This document shows positions 40,651-49,688 of a stretch of 64,000 nucleotides of DNA, in pieces. Position 1 is the first letter of the stretch, and each line of letters opens with the position of its first letter. The notes beneath the pieces were generated by a model, which searched no databases, was not told where the DNA came from, and saw only the letters and a program-made list of their open reading frames with translations. The DNA comes from Cellulophaga tyrosinoxydans. Its GTDB lineage: Bacteria > Bacteroidota > Bacteroidia > Flavobacteriales > Flavobacteriaceae. Both the position numbers and the translations under genes were made by a program. The stretch lies in assembly GCF_900176415.1 (NCBI RefSeq), contig NZ_FWXO01000003.1, positions 186,001-250,000 of the forward strand. Reading direction: 5' to 3'.

Positions 40651-41601
40651 CTAAAGCTTAACCTCTTTAATTTTATCCAAGTTCGACAAAAACCAGTCGT
40701 AGGTATCCGTTATGCCTTGCTCTAAAGAATATTTGGCATGCCAGCCTAATTTATTCATTTTATCGCTTTCCATTAATTTACGAGGTGTGCCATCTGGTTT
40801 TGTGCTGTCCCAAACTATCTCACCTGTATGCCCTACTGTTTTTTGTATGGTTTCGGCTAACTCTTTTATGGTTACGTCGGTACCCGTACCTACATTATAC
40901 AAGTAATCTGGTAATACATTTTTTACCGCAAAAACTACAGCTTGTGCCATATCGTCTACATGTAAAAATTCGCGCATTGGTGTACCACTACCCCATAACG
41001 TAACCGGTGTATTTCCATTGGCTTTAGCTTCATGAAACTTACGTAACATGGCCGGTAATACATGCGATGATTTTAAGTCAAAATTATCAAATGGGCCGTA
41101 TAAATTGGTAGGCATTAAGCTCACAAAATCTTTTCCGAACTGCTTACGTATTGCCTGACATAATTTTACCCCAGATATTTTTGCAATGGCATACCATTCA
41201 TTCGTTGGTTCTAATGGCGCTGTAAGTAAGTATTCTTCTTTTAAAGGTTGTGGTGCTAATTTTGGATAGATACAAGAGCTCCCTAGAAAAACAAATTTTT
41301 GAACATTGTTTTCGTGGGCAGCCTGTATTAAATTATTCTGTATTTGCATGTTTTCCATTAAAAACTGATATGGAAAATCATTATTTGCTAAAATACCACC
41401 CACTTTAGCAGCGGCATCAATAATGCCATCAAATTTTTCGGCTGCAATAAAGTCATTTACGGCCTTCTGGTTTCTTAAATCTAGTTCCTTACTGGTTTTA
41501 CCTACTAAATTGGTATACCCTTCTTTTTCTAATGCTCTCCAAACAGCGGAACCCACCATTCCTCTATGTCCAGCAATATAAATTTTAGAATTCTTATTCA
41601 T
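40651..41601 (-). CDS. fcl: GDP-L-fucose synthase
   Basis: Epimerises and reduces GDP-4-keto-6-deoxymannose to GDP-L-fucose, the step after Gmd. The 316-aa extended SDR protein has the NAD(P) loop IAGHRGMVGSAVW, catalytic serine in SSCIYP and the YxxxK pair in EWYAIAKISG. I started at MNKNSKIYIAGHRG. The upstream ATG at 41646 adds 15 residues that fall inside an intergenic repeat. The gene lies 577 bp after gmd, with a repeat cluster between them. Confidence 0.93.
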   Translation of the reverse strand: MNKNSKIYIAGHRGMVGSAVWRALEKEGYTNLVGKTSKELDLRNQKAVNDFIAAEKFDGIIDAAAKVGGILANNDFPYQFLMENMQIQNNLIQAAHENNVQKFVFLGSSCIYPKLAPQPLKEEYLLTAPLEPTNEWYAIAKISGVKLCQAIRKQFGKDFVSLMPTNLYGPFDNFDLKSSHVLPAMLRKFHEAKANGNTPVTLWGSGTPMREFLHVDDMAQAVVFAVKNVLPDYLYNVGTGTDVTIKELAETIQKTVGHTGEIVWDSTKPDGTPRKLMESDKMNKLGWHAKYSLEQGITDTYDWFLSNLDKIKEVKL

Positions 41602-41645
41602 TTTTAATGGTTGTGTTTTCTTTTTATTTTCACTCTTTAATGTCA

Positions 41646-42178
41646 TTTCAAGAGAATTTTACGCTTGAAATGAGTACAGTTAGTATCGAGAACCTTTTTG
41701 GCTATAAACCTGTTCTCGATACAATTTTTTATCAAAAATCACTCGAACTGACACAATTTTTACGTTCTACTCTTTTAATTCTTAATAAAACCACCCTGTC
41801 AGTTCGAGTGAATTTTACGATTGAAATGAGTAAAATTAGTATCGAGAACCCTTGTTCGACAAAATACTTCTCGATACCACTAATTCTTCCGCAATAGTTC
41901 CAAAATAATTCACTAGAAGTGACATTTTGTTGCAACTTTAATTTTTTACTAACCGCTGTCTATTAAAACAATTACTAATAAAAAATTGTATCGAGAGCTC
42001 TTGTTTTACACAAAACTTCTCGATACAAATTATTCTTCCGCTATTGCTCCAAAATAATTCACTCGAAGTGACATTTTAGTTACTTCTTTGATCTATTATT
42101 TTCTTTAAACATACTGCTTCTCGATACAAATTAATCTTACCCTAGTATTCTAAATTGATTAACTCGAAGCAATTAAAT
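41646..42178. repeat. Cluster of degenerate intergenic repeats between fcl and gmd
   Basis: This 577-bp gap (41602-42178) contains about four diverged copies of one unit. Each has GTATCGAGA ... TCTCGATAC inverted arms (pairs at 41683/41712, 41839/41868, 41988/42017; a lone right arm at 42118) and an outer motif CACTCGAA(C/G)TGACA. A perfect 15-bp inverted pair TCACTCGAACTGACA/TGTCAGTTCGAGTGA lies at 41739 and 41797. A 41-bp direct repeat occurs at 41654 and 41810, with 3 differences, and a roughly 66-bp direct repeat at 41866 and 42015. It looks like a non-coding REP- or MITE-like element. No transposase is present, and the open frames here are chance. Confidence 0.8.
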
Positions 42179-43297
42179 CTATTCGAAATAATTATACGTT
42201 GTAAAGCCTCCGTCTTTTAGATATTGGTCTTTTTTCATTAACTTAATATCGCCTTGCATCATATCTTTTACCAATGCTGGTAAATCATATTTAGCTTCCC
42301 AACCTAATTTTGTTTTTGCTTTTGTTGGATCACCAATTAAAAGCTCTACTTCAGTTGGTCTAAAATATTTAGGATCTACTGATAAAACTTCTTTACCAAT
42401 TTCTAATTGATATTCTGGGTTATTACATTTAGCAACATACGCCTTTTCATCAACGCCTTTGCCTTTAAATTCTAATTCTACACCCACTTCACTAAATGCC
42501 ATACGTACAAAATCACGTACTGGTGTAGTTTTACCGGTAGCAATTACCCAATCTTCAGCTTCTTCTGCCTGAAGAATCATCCACATCATTCGCACATAAT
42601 CTTTAGCATGACCCCAGTCTCTTTGAGCATCTAAATTACCTAAGTAGAATTTATCTTGTAAACCAAGGGCTATTCTTGATACTGCTCTAGTAATTTTACG
42701 TGTTACGAAAGTTTCCCCTCTTATAGGAGATTCATGGTTAAAAAGTATCCCATTACAAGCATACATACCATAAGCCTCTCTGTAATTTACTGTGATCCAA
42801 TACGCATACATTTTTGCAACGGCATACGGACTACGTGGGTAGAAAGGAGTTGTTTCTGATTGCGGCACCTCTTGTACTTTACCATACAATTCTGAAGTTG
42901 ACGCTTGGTAAATTCTTGTTTTCTTTTCTAAACCTAATAAGCGTACAGCATCTAAAATACGTAAGGTACCAATACCATCTGCATTGGCAGTATATTCAGG
43001 TACTTCAAAAGAAACCTGTACATGACTCATAGCCGCTAGGTTATAAATCTCATCTGGTTGAATTTCTTGTATTAAACGAATAAGGTTGGTACTATCCGTC
43101 ATATCACCATAATGTAAAACATAGTTTCTGTTTTCAATATGTGGATCTTGATACAAATGATCTATCCTATCTGTATTAAAAAGTGATGATCTACGCTTTA
43201 ATCCGTGAACGATGTATCCTTTTTTTAATAAAAGCTCACTTAAATAAGCTCCATCTTGACCTGTAACTCCAGTGATAAATGCTACCTTATTTTTCAA
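42179..43297 (-). CDS. gmd: GDP-mannose 4,6-dehydratase
   Basis: Makes GDP-4-keto-6-deoxy-D-mannose, the precursor of GDP-L-fucose and related deoxy sugars. The 372-aa SDR protein has [19 protein letters not shown] (NADP loop), HYGDMTDS, catalytic SELYGKVQE and [10 protein letters not shown], and [18 protein letters not shown], all diagnostic. It is first in the minus-strand polysaccharide operon. A divergent operon starts 480 bp away. Together with fcl it shows that fucose (or a derivative) is a likely component of the glycan. Confidence 0.95.
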   Translation of the reverse strand: MKNKVAFITGVTGQDGAYLSELLLKKGYIVHGLKRRSSLFNTDRIDHLYQDPHIENRNYVLHYGDMTDSTNLIRLIQEIQPDEIYNLAAMSHVQVSFEVPEYTANADGIGTLRILDAVRLLGLEKKTRIYQASTSELYGKVQEVPQSETTPFYPRSPYAVAKMYAYWITVNYREAYGMYACNGILFNHESPIRGETFVTRKITRAVSRIALGLQDKFYLGNLDAQRDWGHAKDYVRMMWMILQAEEAEDWVIATGKTTPVRDFVRMAFSEVGVELEFKGKGVDEKAYVAKCNNPEYQLEIGKEVLSVDPKYFRPTEVELLIGDPTKAKTKLGWEAKYDLPALVKDMMQGDIKLMKKDQYLKDGGFTTYNYFE

Positions 43298-43776
43298 TTT
43301 TATAATTTTTATAGTTAATTAATTCTATTCTAAAACTTCATATTTACTAAAAGATTGTGCAAATTACCTGAAAAAAATTTGTTTCGGTTATTTATAACAA
43401 TCAAGCCTAAAACCAATTTAGGCTATTTTTATTTTTTTTACAAAACTACTCTCTTATATCTAATTTTATCAAGTATTGCTGCTGATAATTATTTTAAAAT
43501 CGATATAAGCACAATAAAAGCAGTTTAGATGTTACTTGCATAGGTACTAAATAAAGAAACAATTAAAATTAAAACAATTGCAACCCATTGTGCTGCAAAT
43601 AAAACTCGTATGTTTTGCTACCTATTTTTCACCTATTAAAAATGAAGCTTTTTAAATAAAAAATAACGACTTTGCCAATACTAAATTTCACAATTCAACA
43701 GTTATAATTACCTTTTGCAGATTAATACTATTTAATTAATATTTATTTTCGTGCTTTGTATTGCTAAACTAACCAT
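43298..43776. other. Divergent regulatory region between gmd and wecG-like gene
   Basis: This 479-bp AT-rich gap must hold promoters for both arms of the polysaccharide locus. It contains no convincing gene. The most notable element is a plus-oriented terminator-like hairpin at 43404-43440. Near-consensus -7 sequences occur (TACCTTTTG near 43710), but I could not settle on a full promoter. Confidence 0.5.
43404..43440 (+). terminator. Plus-oriented terminator-like hairpin in divergent region
   Basis: Perfect arms AGCCTAAA (43404-43411) and TTTAGGCT (43417-43424) with a 5-nt loop, followed by ATTTTTA and eight T. It points toward the wecG-like gene, about 340 bp upstream of its start, with no gene ending before it on the plus strand. 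Confidence 0.65.
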
Positions 43777-44532
43777 ATGAAAAAACCAGACTACATTAGG
43801 TGCTTGGGTTATAATCTATTTTCTGATGATTTAACTACCATACCATTTAATGAGCATGTTGTAGTGAATACCATTAATCAATACTCATATTGCATAGCGG
43901 AAAAGGATGGAGCTTTTAAAAAAGCACTCAAAAGCTCTACCATTTTATTGCCTGATGGTATAGGTGTAGTCTTGGCATCAAAATTTTTATATGGTAAGCA
44001 AATAAAAAAAATTGCTGGTGCAGATATTCATGCCTTTCTATTACAAAAACTTAATGTGGAAGGTGGTAGTTGTTTTTATTTAGGGGCCTCTGAAACCACT
44101 TTAGAAAAAATTAAAGATCGACTTTCAAAAGAATATCCAAATATAAAGGTGGGAACGTATTCTCCTCCTTTTAAACCGGAATTTTCACCAAGTGATAATT
44201 TAGAAATGATTGCGCAGGTAAACCAATTTGAACCTAACGTTTTGTTCATTGGAATGACCGCTCCAAAACAAGAAAAATGGTGTGCAGCAAATCATGATAA
44301 AATAAATTCCAATATTATATGTTCTATAGGAGCAGTTTTTGATTTTTACGCAGGCACTGTGGAACGACCAAGTGAAAAATGGCGAAATCTAGGATTAGAA
44401 TGGCTAGGGAGATTGGTTAAAGAACCAAAGCGCATGTGGAAACGCTATATTTATTATGGATTTGTATTTGGTTATTATTTAGTAAACGAAAAATTTAAAA
44501 TTCTCTTTAAAGTTAAAAAAACGCAACAGTAG
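43777..44532 (+). CDS. WecG/TagA/CpsF family glycosyltransferase
   Basis: A 251-aa GT26 enzyme that adds a sugar to a lipid-linked acceptor, usually the second sugar of a repeat unit. Family motifs are PDGIGVVLASKFLYGKQIKKIAG, GASETTLEKIKDRL, VLFIGMTAPKQEKW and SIGAVFDFYAG. The last is followed by AGTVERPSEKWRNLGLEWLGRL, a near-universal C-terminal signature. It starts a plus-strand unit with the initiating transferase 46 bp downstream, consistent with consecutive early steps. Confidence 0.92.
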   Translation: MKKPDYIRCLGYNLFSDDLTTIPFNEHVVVNTINQYSYCIAEKDGAFKKALKSSTILLPDGIGVVLASKFLYGKQIKKIAGADIHAFLLQKLNVEGGSCFYLGASETTLEKIKDRLSKEYPNIKVGTYSPPFKPEFSPSDNLEMIAQVNQFEPNVLFIGMTAPKQEKWCAANHDKINSNIICSIGAVFDFYAGTVERPSEKWRNLGLEWLGRLVKEPKRMWKRYIYYGFVFGYYLVNEKFKILFKVKKTQQ

Positions 44533-44578
44533 AAAAAGTTGCCCATTTTTTAACCAATTACAGTATTAAGAAACTAAA

Positions 44579-45925
44579 ATGAAAAATTCTTTTTTTATCC
44601 TCCCGTTATCGTTTTTCATTCATTTAATTACTTTAAATGTTGGGTTATACCTATTTTCTCACGAATTATACACCGACCCAATTAATCTCTTATACTACAA
44701 CCTAACTTGGCTAATTTGCGCCTATAGTTTTAATATCTACGCGCAAAATAAATTTGAAAAATTTACCACCAAATTCCCTAAACTTATAAAACTAATAATT
44801 ATTTATGGTTTGTGTTATTTCTGTTTGTTCGCCATCCGTAAAATCACTAATTATTCTATTTATCATCATCTTATTTTATTTATAGGTTTTGCATTTTTAT
44901 TAATCTTGTATAAATACCTATTTTATTTGGCTAGAACTAGGTATAGAACCAAAGGCGGGAAGTATGTAAAAGTAATCGTTATTGGGAGAGATCTCAATCT
45001 TAGAAAACTAAGAACTATTTTTGACCAACCCACTCTTGGATATAAATACATTGGTTATTTTGATGATAGTCCTTCTACCAGTGCTACTTATTTAGGCGAA
45101 ACTAATGATGCCTTAAAATTTGCTGTAGATCATAAAATTGATGAAATCTATTGCATAGCGTCAAAGTTTTCAAAAAAGGAGTTTATGGCATTAATGACTT
45201 TTGCCGATAACCATTTAATTAAGGTAAAGTTAATTCCAGATAATAAAGAAATTTGGACAAGATCTATGTCGCTACAACTTTATGGATCTGTACCTGTTTT
45301 AAACATGAGAGAATCGCCTTTAGAAATGGAATATGCCAACATTATTAAGAGAATGTTTGATGTTGTTTTTTCTAGCTTAGTTATCATTTTTATACTCTCA
45401 TGGTTAATCCCTATTATTTATATTGTCATGAGAATAGATTCTAAAGGTCCTTTGTTTTTTATACAAGAAAGACATGGAGCAAATATGCAAACCTTTAAAT
45501 GTATAAAGTTTAGGTCCATGACTCCCAATAAAAATGCCGACACCGAAATGGCTAAGAAAAATGATATGCGTGTTACCAAACTGGGTAAATTTATGAGGAA
45601 AACTAATATTGACGAGCTACCTCAATTTATCAATGTTTTTATGGGGGATATGAGCGTAGTTGGCCCTAGACCACATATGGTGTTACATACCAAAGAATTT
45701 GAAGCATTGGTAAATAAATATCTTGTTCGACATTTTGTAAAACCAGGTATCACAGGTTTAGCCCAAGTAAGGGGATATAGAGGTGAAATTGAAAAAAAAT
45801 CTGACCTCCTTAACCGCGTGCGATTAGATATATTTTATCTAGAAAAATGGTCGCCAAGATTAGATATTTTAATAATCTATTATACCATATTGAATGTTAT
45901 TCGAGGTGAAAAAAAAGCATATTGA
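44579..45925 (+). CDS. Exopolysaccharide polyprenyl glycosylphosphotransferase (WcaJ/WbaP-like)
   Basis: Initiating enzyme that transfers a sugar-1-phosphate to undecaprenyl phosphate. The 448-aa protein has four to five N-terminal membrane helices, a central CoA-binding-like domain (about 130-235, VIVIGRDLNLRKLR) and a C-terminal bacterial sugar transferase domain. The last starts IKRMFDVVFSSLVII and contains FFIQERHGANMQTF, KFRSM, TNIDELPQFINVFMGDMSVVGPRP and KPGITGLAQVRGYRGE. This is the WcaJ-type architecture. The sugar substrate cannot be told from the sequence. Confidence 0.92.
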   Translation: MKNSFFILPLSFFIHLITLNVGLYLFSHELYTDPINLLYYNLTWLICAYSFNIYAQNKFEKFTTKFPKLIKLIIIYGLCYFCLFAIRKITNYSIYHHLILFIGFAFLLILYKYLFYLARTRYRTKGGKYVKVIVIGRDLNLRKLRTIFDQPTLGYKYIGYFDDSPSTSATYLGETNDALKFAVDHKIDEIYCIASKFSKKEFMALMTFADNHLIKVKLIPDNKEIWTRSMSLQLYGSVPVLNMRESPLEMEYANIIKRMFDVVFSSLVIIFILSWLIPIIYIVMRIDSKGPLFFIQERHGANMQTFKCIKFRSMTPNKNADTEMAKKNDMRVTKLGKFMRKTNIDELPQFINVFMGDMSVVGPRPHMVLHTKEFEALVNKYLVRHFVKPGITGLAQVRGYRGEIEKKSDLLNRVRLDIFYLEKWSPRLDILIIYYTILNVIRGEKKAY

Positions 45926-46073
45926 TTTCACCTTTAAAACACTTTATCGAATTTCAAGTGCATTCGCAGTAAGTTTTCGTATAACTAGTAAAAAAAATGA
46001 AATTTAGCCTTTCAAAAACCAAACTAAATAAAAAAGCAATAGTCCCCCTTACTGCTCCAATAGACCCTACTTT

Positions 46074-47294
46074 ATGAAAATAGCTTTTTCACCACCTTTT
46101 ATTAATGACTTAGTTAAAGCAGAGGTAAACGAATCATTAGATTCCGGTTGGATTACCACTGGACCTAAAGTTAATCAATTAGAAAACATGATTGCCGATT
46201 TAGCTAAAGCACCAAAAGTGCTTTGTGTAAATTCATGGACTTCTGGAGCTATGTTGATTTTAAACTGGTTGGGTGTTCAAAAAGATGATGAAGTAATTAT
46301 ACCAGCATATACGTATTGTGCTACTGCTCTTGCAGTAATGCACGCAGGGGCTAAGCCTGTGTTAGTAGATATTAATGACGACTTTAATATTTCAGTAAAA
46401 AACATAGCAAACGCAATAACGTCTAAAACTAAAGCAATAATCCCTGTAGATATTGCAGGTTGGCCATGTGATTACGACGAAATAAATAATTTAGTACAGC
46501 AAAAGAAAGCGTTGTTTAATGCTACTAGTGACGTACAAAAAAAATTAGGCAGAATACTAGTTATGGCCGATGCGGCACATTCCATTGGAGCTAAATATAA
46601 AGGCAAAGAGAGCGGGAATTTAACCGACGTGACTGTTTTTTCCTTACATGCGGTAAAAAACATTACAACTGCTGAAGGTGGTGCTGTTTGTTTGAATCTT
46701 CCTGAACCTTTTAGTAATGATGAAGTGTACGCAACTTTAAGGTGCTATTCTCTAAATGGCCAAACAAAAGATGCCTTTACAAAAAGCCAGGCGGGATCTT
46801 GGCGCTACGATATTATTTATCCAGGGTTAAAAATTAACATGCCCGATGTATTAGCAGCAATAGGTATTGGTCAGTTAAAAGTGTACAGTAGCAATACTTT
46901 AATTAGAAGGTTTGAAATATTTGAAAAGTATAATTCCTATTTTTCAAATGAAGATTGGGCTTTACTACCGCAACATCAAAACGATGATAAATCTTCTTCC
47001 TGCCATTTATATGCCTTACGCATAAAAAATGCGAACGAAAATACGAGAGATAAAATTATTGCCTTAATTGCGGAGCATGATGTTGCAAGCAATGTACATT
47101 TTCAACCCTTACCTTTATTAAGTGTTTTCAAAAACATGGGATATGACATGAAAAACTATCCTAATGCCTATGCGCAATACGAAAATGAAATTTCCCTACC
47201 TATCTATCCACAATTAACAGATGAACAAATTGCTTATATAAGTCAAGTAGTTATAGATAGTGTGCGTAAGGTTTTAGATATCAACAATGATTGA
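46074..47294 (+). CDS. DegT/DnrJ/EryC1/StrS sugar aminotransferase
   Basis: PLP-dependent transaminase acting on a nucleotide-linked keto-sugar. The 406-aa protein has SGWITTGPKVNQLE near the start, PAYTYCATALAVMHAGAKPV, ADAAHSIGAKYKG and the PLP lysine in LHAVKNITTAEGG (about residue 192). C-terminal VHFQPLPLL completes the family pattern. With gmd in the locus, a 4-amino-4,6-dideoxymannose (perosamine) product is possible, but this is an inference. There is no acyltransferase directly next to it. Confidence 0.88.
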   Translation: MKIAFSPPFINDLVKAEVNESLDSGWITTGPKVNQLENMIADLAKAPKVLCVNSWTSGAMLILNWLGVQKDDEVIIPAYTYCATALAVMHAGAKPVLVDINDDFNISVKNIANAITSKTKAIIPVDIAGWPCDYDEINNLVQQKKALFNATSDVQKKLGRILVMADAAHSIGAKYKGKESGNLTDVTVFSLHAVKNITTAEGGAVCLNLPEPFSNDEVYATLRCYSLNGQTKDAFTKSQAGSWRYDIIYPGLKINMPDVLAAIGIGQLKVYSSNTLIRRFEIFEKYNSYFSNEDWALLPQHQNDDKSSSCHLYALRIKNANENTRDKIIALIAEHDVASNVHFQPLPLLSVFKNMGYDMKNYPNAYAQYENEISLPIYPQLTDEQIAYISQVVIDSVRKVLDINND

Positions 47295-47314
47295 AATTAT
47301 TATCCATAATTTTT
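47294..47314 (+). terminator. Weak terminator after aminotransferase gene
   Basis: Arms AAATTAT and ATAATTT with a short T-run directly at the end of the gene. GC-poor, so low confidence. Confidence 0.3.
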
Positions 47315-47372
47315 AGTCACCTATAGTATTATGGCATGCTTTATTAAAAATACCCTTAATATATTATTGCAG

Positions 47373-47792
47373 CTAATTCAATTGAGAATCCTGAGTTTTT
47401 ATTTCCTCAAGTAAAGCGCTAAATCTTTCTTCGGTAAGAGGTTTACTTATAAAATCCTTTACTATTTTATATTCCTGAGATTTTGCAATATCTCTAGAAG
47501 AAATAGAGGAACTTAAAATATATACTTTTGTTTTAAGGTTGATATCTGGGATTTTACACAATTCGTCTAAAAATTCCCAGCCATCCATTATAGGCATATT
47601 TAAATCTAGAAAAATTACTTCCGGAATTTTATTTTCAGATTTCAAAAGTGCCGTTAAACTATCTAAAGCTTCTCGTCCATTTTCAAAAACCAAAATAGAG
47701 GAACAAAATAAACTGTTATTGTTTAAAATTACTTTGGTACCGAAAACAAAAATAGGATCATCATCAATCAGGCATATGGTATCTATACTCAT
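47373..47792 (-). CDS. Receiver-only response regulator (CheY-like)
   Basis: A 139-aa single receiver domain without an output domain. The acidic pocket is DDD at 10-12, the phosphoacceptor is D63 in FLDLNMP, and the conserved threonine/serine (SSS) and lysine (ISKPL near 118) follow. Such proteins signal by binding kinases or act in phosphorelays. It has a good promoter of its own. The cognate kinase is not adjacent. Confidence 0.9.
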   Translation of the reverse strand: MSIDTICLIDDDPIFVFGTKVILNNNSLFCSSILVFENGREALDSLTALLKSENKIPEVIFLDLNMPIMDGWEFLDELCKIPDINLKTKVYILSSSISSRDIAKSQEYKIVKDFISKPLTEERFSALLEEIKTQDSQLN

Positions 47793-47814
47793 AATCAGTG
47801 AACAATTTTTTCTG

Positions 47815-47845
47815 CAAAAGTAGGTATTTTCTTATAATCGCCCAA
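47815..47845 (-). promoter_or_regulatory. Promoter of the receiver gene
   Basis: TTG (plus-strand CAA at 47843-47845) followed after 20 bp by TACTTTTG (plus-strand 47815-47822) on the minus strand, 22 bp before the start codon. It matches the full Bacteroidota consensus. Confidence 0.65.
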
Positions 47846-47878
47846 TAACAGCATCAGTATTTTACTGGATTATTGCCT

Positions 47879-48325
47879 CTAATATACCAATAACCACTCC
47901 TTTACATCTCCATTTTCCACTTCTTGAACTACTTGAAAATTATTTTTAAGATAAAACTTTTTAAGATTTTCTTCCTCAATAGTCAACCATAACTTTGCTT
48001 TTGGATAGCTACTTTTAACTGAATCTAACCATAGGGTGCCTAAATCTCTACCTCTATGGGTTTCATTCACCCATAAATACCCGATATAATAACTATGTAC
48101 TGCTAAAAGCTCCTCTGCTTCTTTTTTAAACAATGCCATATCTTGGGTGTACTGTTTAAATAAAATCCCTCCGGTAATAATATCGCCATCCTCTTTAATC
48201 ACATAGATTTCCGAAGAACTTTTTGCATTTTCCCAAACCAGATCTAAAGCTTCTATCCAATCTAAGGGAAGTATTTTAAAAAAGGCTAACGGATTATCGG
48301 TATGTTTTGCAAAGGTTACTGCCAT
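47879..48325 (-). CDS. GNAT family N-acetyltransferase
   Basis: A 148-aa acetyltransferase. The central region SYYIGYLWVNETHRGRDLGTLWLDSV contains the acetyl-CoA loop RGRDLG. The C-terminal FYLKNNFQVVQEVENGD is typical of the FYxKxGF motif. Ten bp separate it from the ATP-grasp gene upstream, so the two are probably translated from one message. Substrate unknown. Confidence 0.85.
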   Translation of the reverse strand: MAVTFAKHTDNPLAFFKILPLDWIEALDLVWENAKSSSEIYVIKEDGDIITGGILFKQYTQDMALFKKEAEELLAVHSYYIGYLWVNETHRGRDLGTLWLDSVKSSYPKAKLWLTIEEENLKKFYLKNNFQVVQEVENGDVKEWLLVY

Positions 48326-48334
48326 AATACTAAT

Positions 48335-49630
48335 TTATAAAAGTCCCCAAGACCATAGCTTATCAGAATCCTCGAACCAACGGTCTCCTATATCTGTACG
48401 ATAATAACAGTTATTAATGATTACATTATTAATACGGTTGTACATCATTTTTTGAGCATCTTTCATAGTTAATCCAGTGCCTGTTACTAAAAGTGCTATC
48501 CCAGTATTACCCGTAATTAACCATTGATCATTTACATTTTTTAAATGCATTGGGTGTATGCCTTCTAAACTATCTTTTTTCAGAATTACAACCGCGTCTT
48601 TAGAGAATAGTTCAAATGTTTTTTTATCATCATAAGGAAAAGGTGGCACTACTACAAATGCCCCTACTTGAAATCCCTTTTTAACGTTAATTCCAAAATT
48701 ACGACCTGAAGCCACTTTATATAATAGCTCTCCTATAGGCTCGGTAATCCCAGCTCTTTGAATAAAAATTTGAGGAAAACCAAATCGTGATGTAAATTCT
48801 AAAGGATAAATACCATTACCATTTACGATACAGTTGATATCTATATGCCCGTAAAACTTATTCTTTGCTAATATGGGCTCAAATTTCTTTAAAGTTCTAT
48901 CAAAAATTGGGGAATCTTTCACCCAAAACATACTACTGCCCATTTCGCCTGTAGAAACTCCTAGTTCTTTTGGAAATAGTTTTTTATGCTCAAAAGTGAT
49001 ATTTATTGGAGTCAGAAATTGTGATCCATTAAAAAAAGCAGATACAGAAATTTCAACACCCTTTACTTTACGTTGTAATTGGAACGTACCAAAATCGTCG
49101 CCCCAAGATTTTTCGTAAGCCTTTAAAACACGTATAACATCCTGGCCCGTATCATCACTACCAACAAACAAAAGTTGTTTTAATTCTTGTGTTTCGCCCG
49201 ATGGTTTTATTACATAAGCATTTGGGTTATTCTCTACGTATTTTATGGCCTCTTTGAAGGTGGCAAATTCTTTGAAAGGTAAAATATTTATCTTATGCCT
49301 TTTTAATTCGGCTTGACCAAAATTGCGATCTAGCTCTAATGCATCGGTATATTCTGTGCCTCCAAAAACCAATTTGCCTTGCGCTCGTAATTCTTGACAA
49401 ATTTTACCATTGCCTGTATAATCAAAAATTAATACATCTGCCCAATCTACGTGCTTTTTCCAATCTTGAACCTTTTTAACAAAGCCATACCCTATTTCCT
49501 TTGAGGCTTTATCTTCAATATACAGTTTAACCTCATTACCCTCTTCTAAGGTTGCCAAGGCAATATCTAAGGATTCACCCCAACGCGATATAAAAAGAAA
49601 TTTTCTGCTTTTTTCTACTTTTTTATTCAA
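48335..49630 (-). CDS. ATP-grasp ligase related to phosphoribosylglycinamide synthetase
   Basis: A 431-aa ATP-grasp protein with a GARS-like (PurD-type) arrangement: an N-terminal preATP-grasp fold (FLFISRWGESLDIALAT), central ATP-grasp domain with YVIKPSGETQELKQLL and YGHIDINCIVNG, and a PurD-like C-terminal part. It lacks the GSGGREHA start of true PurD, so its substrate is probably different. The only credible start is TTG at 49630, about 20 bp after a strong hairpin. It forms a unit with the GNAT gene. Confidence 0.78.
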   Translation of the reverse strand: MNKKVEKSRKFLFISRWGESLDIALATLEEGNEVKLYIEDKASKEIGYGFVKKVQDWKKHVDWADVLIFDYTGNGKICQELRAQGKLVFGGTEYTDALELDRNFGQAELKRHKINILPFKEFATFKEAIKYVENNPNAYVIKPSGETQELKQLLFVGSDDTGQDVIRVLKAYEKSWGDDFGTFQLQRKVKGVEISVSAFFNGSQFLTPINITFEHKKLFPKELGVSTGEMGSSMFWVKDSPIFDRTLKKFEPILAKNKFYGHIDINCIVNGNGIYPLEFTSRFGFPQIFIQRAGITEPIGELLYKVASGRNFGINVKKGFQVGAFVVVPPFPYDDKKTFELFSKDAVVILKKDSLEGIHPMHLKNVNDQWLITGNTGIALLVTGTGLTMKDAQKMMYNRINNVIINNCYYRTDIGDRWFEDSDKLWSWGLL

Positions 49631-49642
49631 TGTAATTTGGCT

Positions 49643-49680
49643 TAAAAAAAAGGCGCAAGTTGAAAAAAATGCGCCTTAAT
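49643..49680 (-). terminator. Terminator or attenuator before the ATP-grasp gene
   Basis: Arms AAGGCGCA (49650-49657) and TGCGCCTT (49670-49677), followed on the minus strand by eight T. It ends the secreted-protein gene at 49689 and sits only about 12-20 bp before the ATP-grasp TTG start. Confidence 0.8.
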
Positions 49681-49688
49681 TGTTTTAA

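Noticed and set aside
41607-41935. Open frames of 67-96 codons on both strands between fcl and gmd
   Set aside because: They lie inside the repeat cluster, and the repeated nucleotide pattern itself generates the frames. Treated as chance.
41646-42178. CRISPR-like array
   Set aside because: Repeats are long, degenerate, partly inverted and unevenly spaced, with no cas genes.
28447-47294. Antiphage defence island or integrated element
   Set aside because: No restriction, toxin, retron, recombinase or transposase genes, and no attachment-site repeats at the ends. All genes fit surface polysaccharide synthesis.
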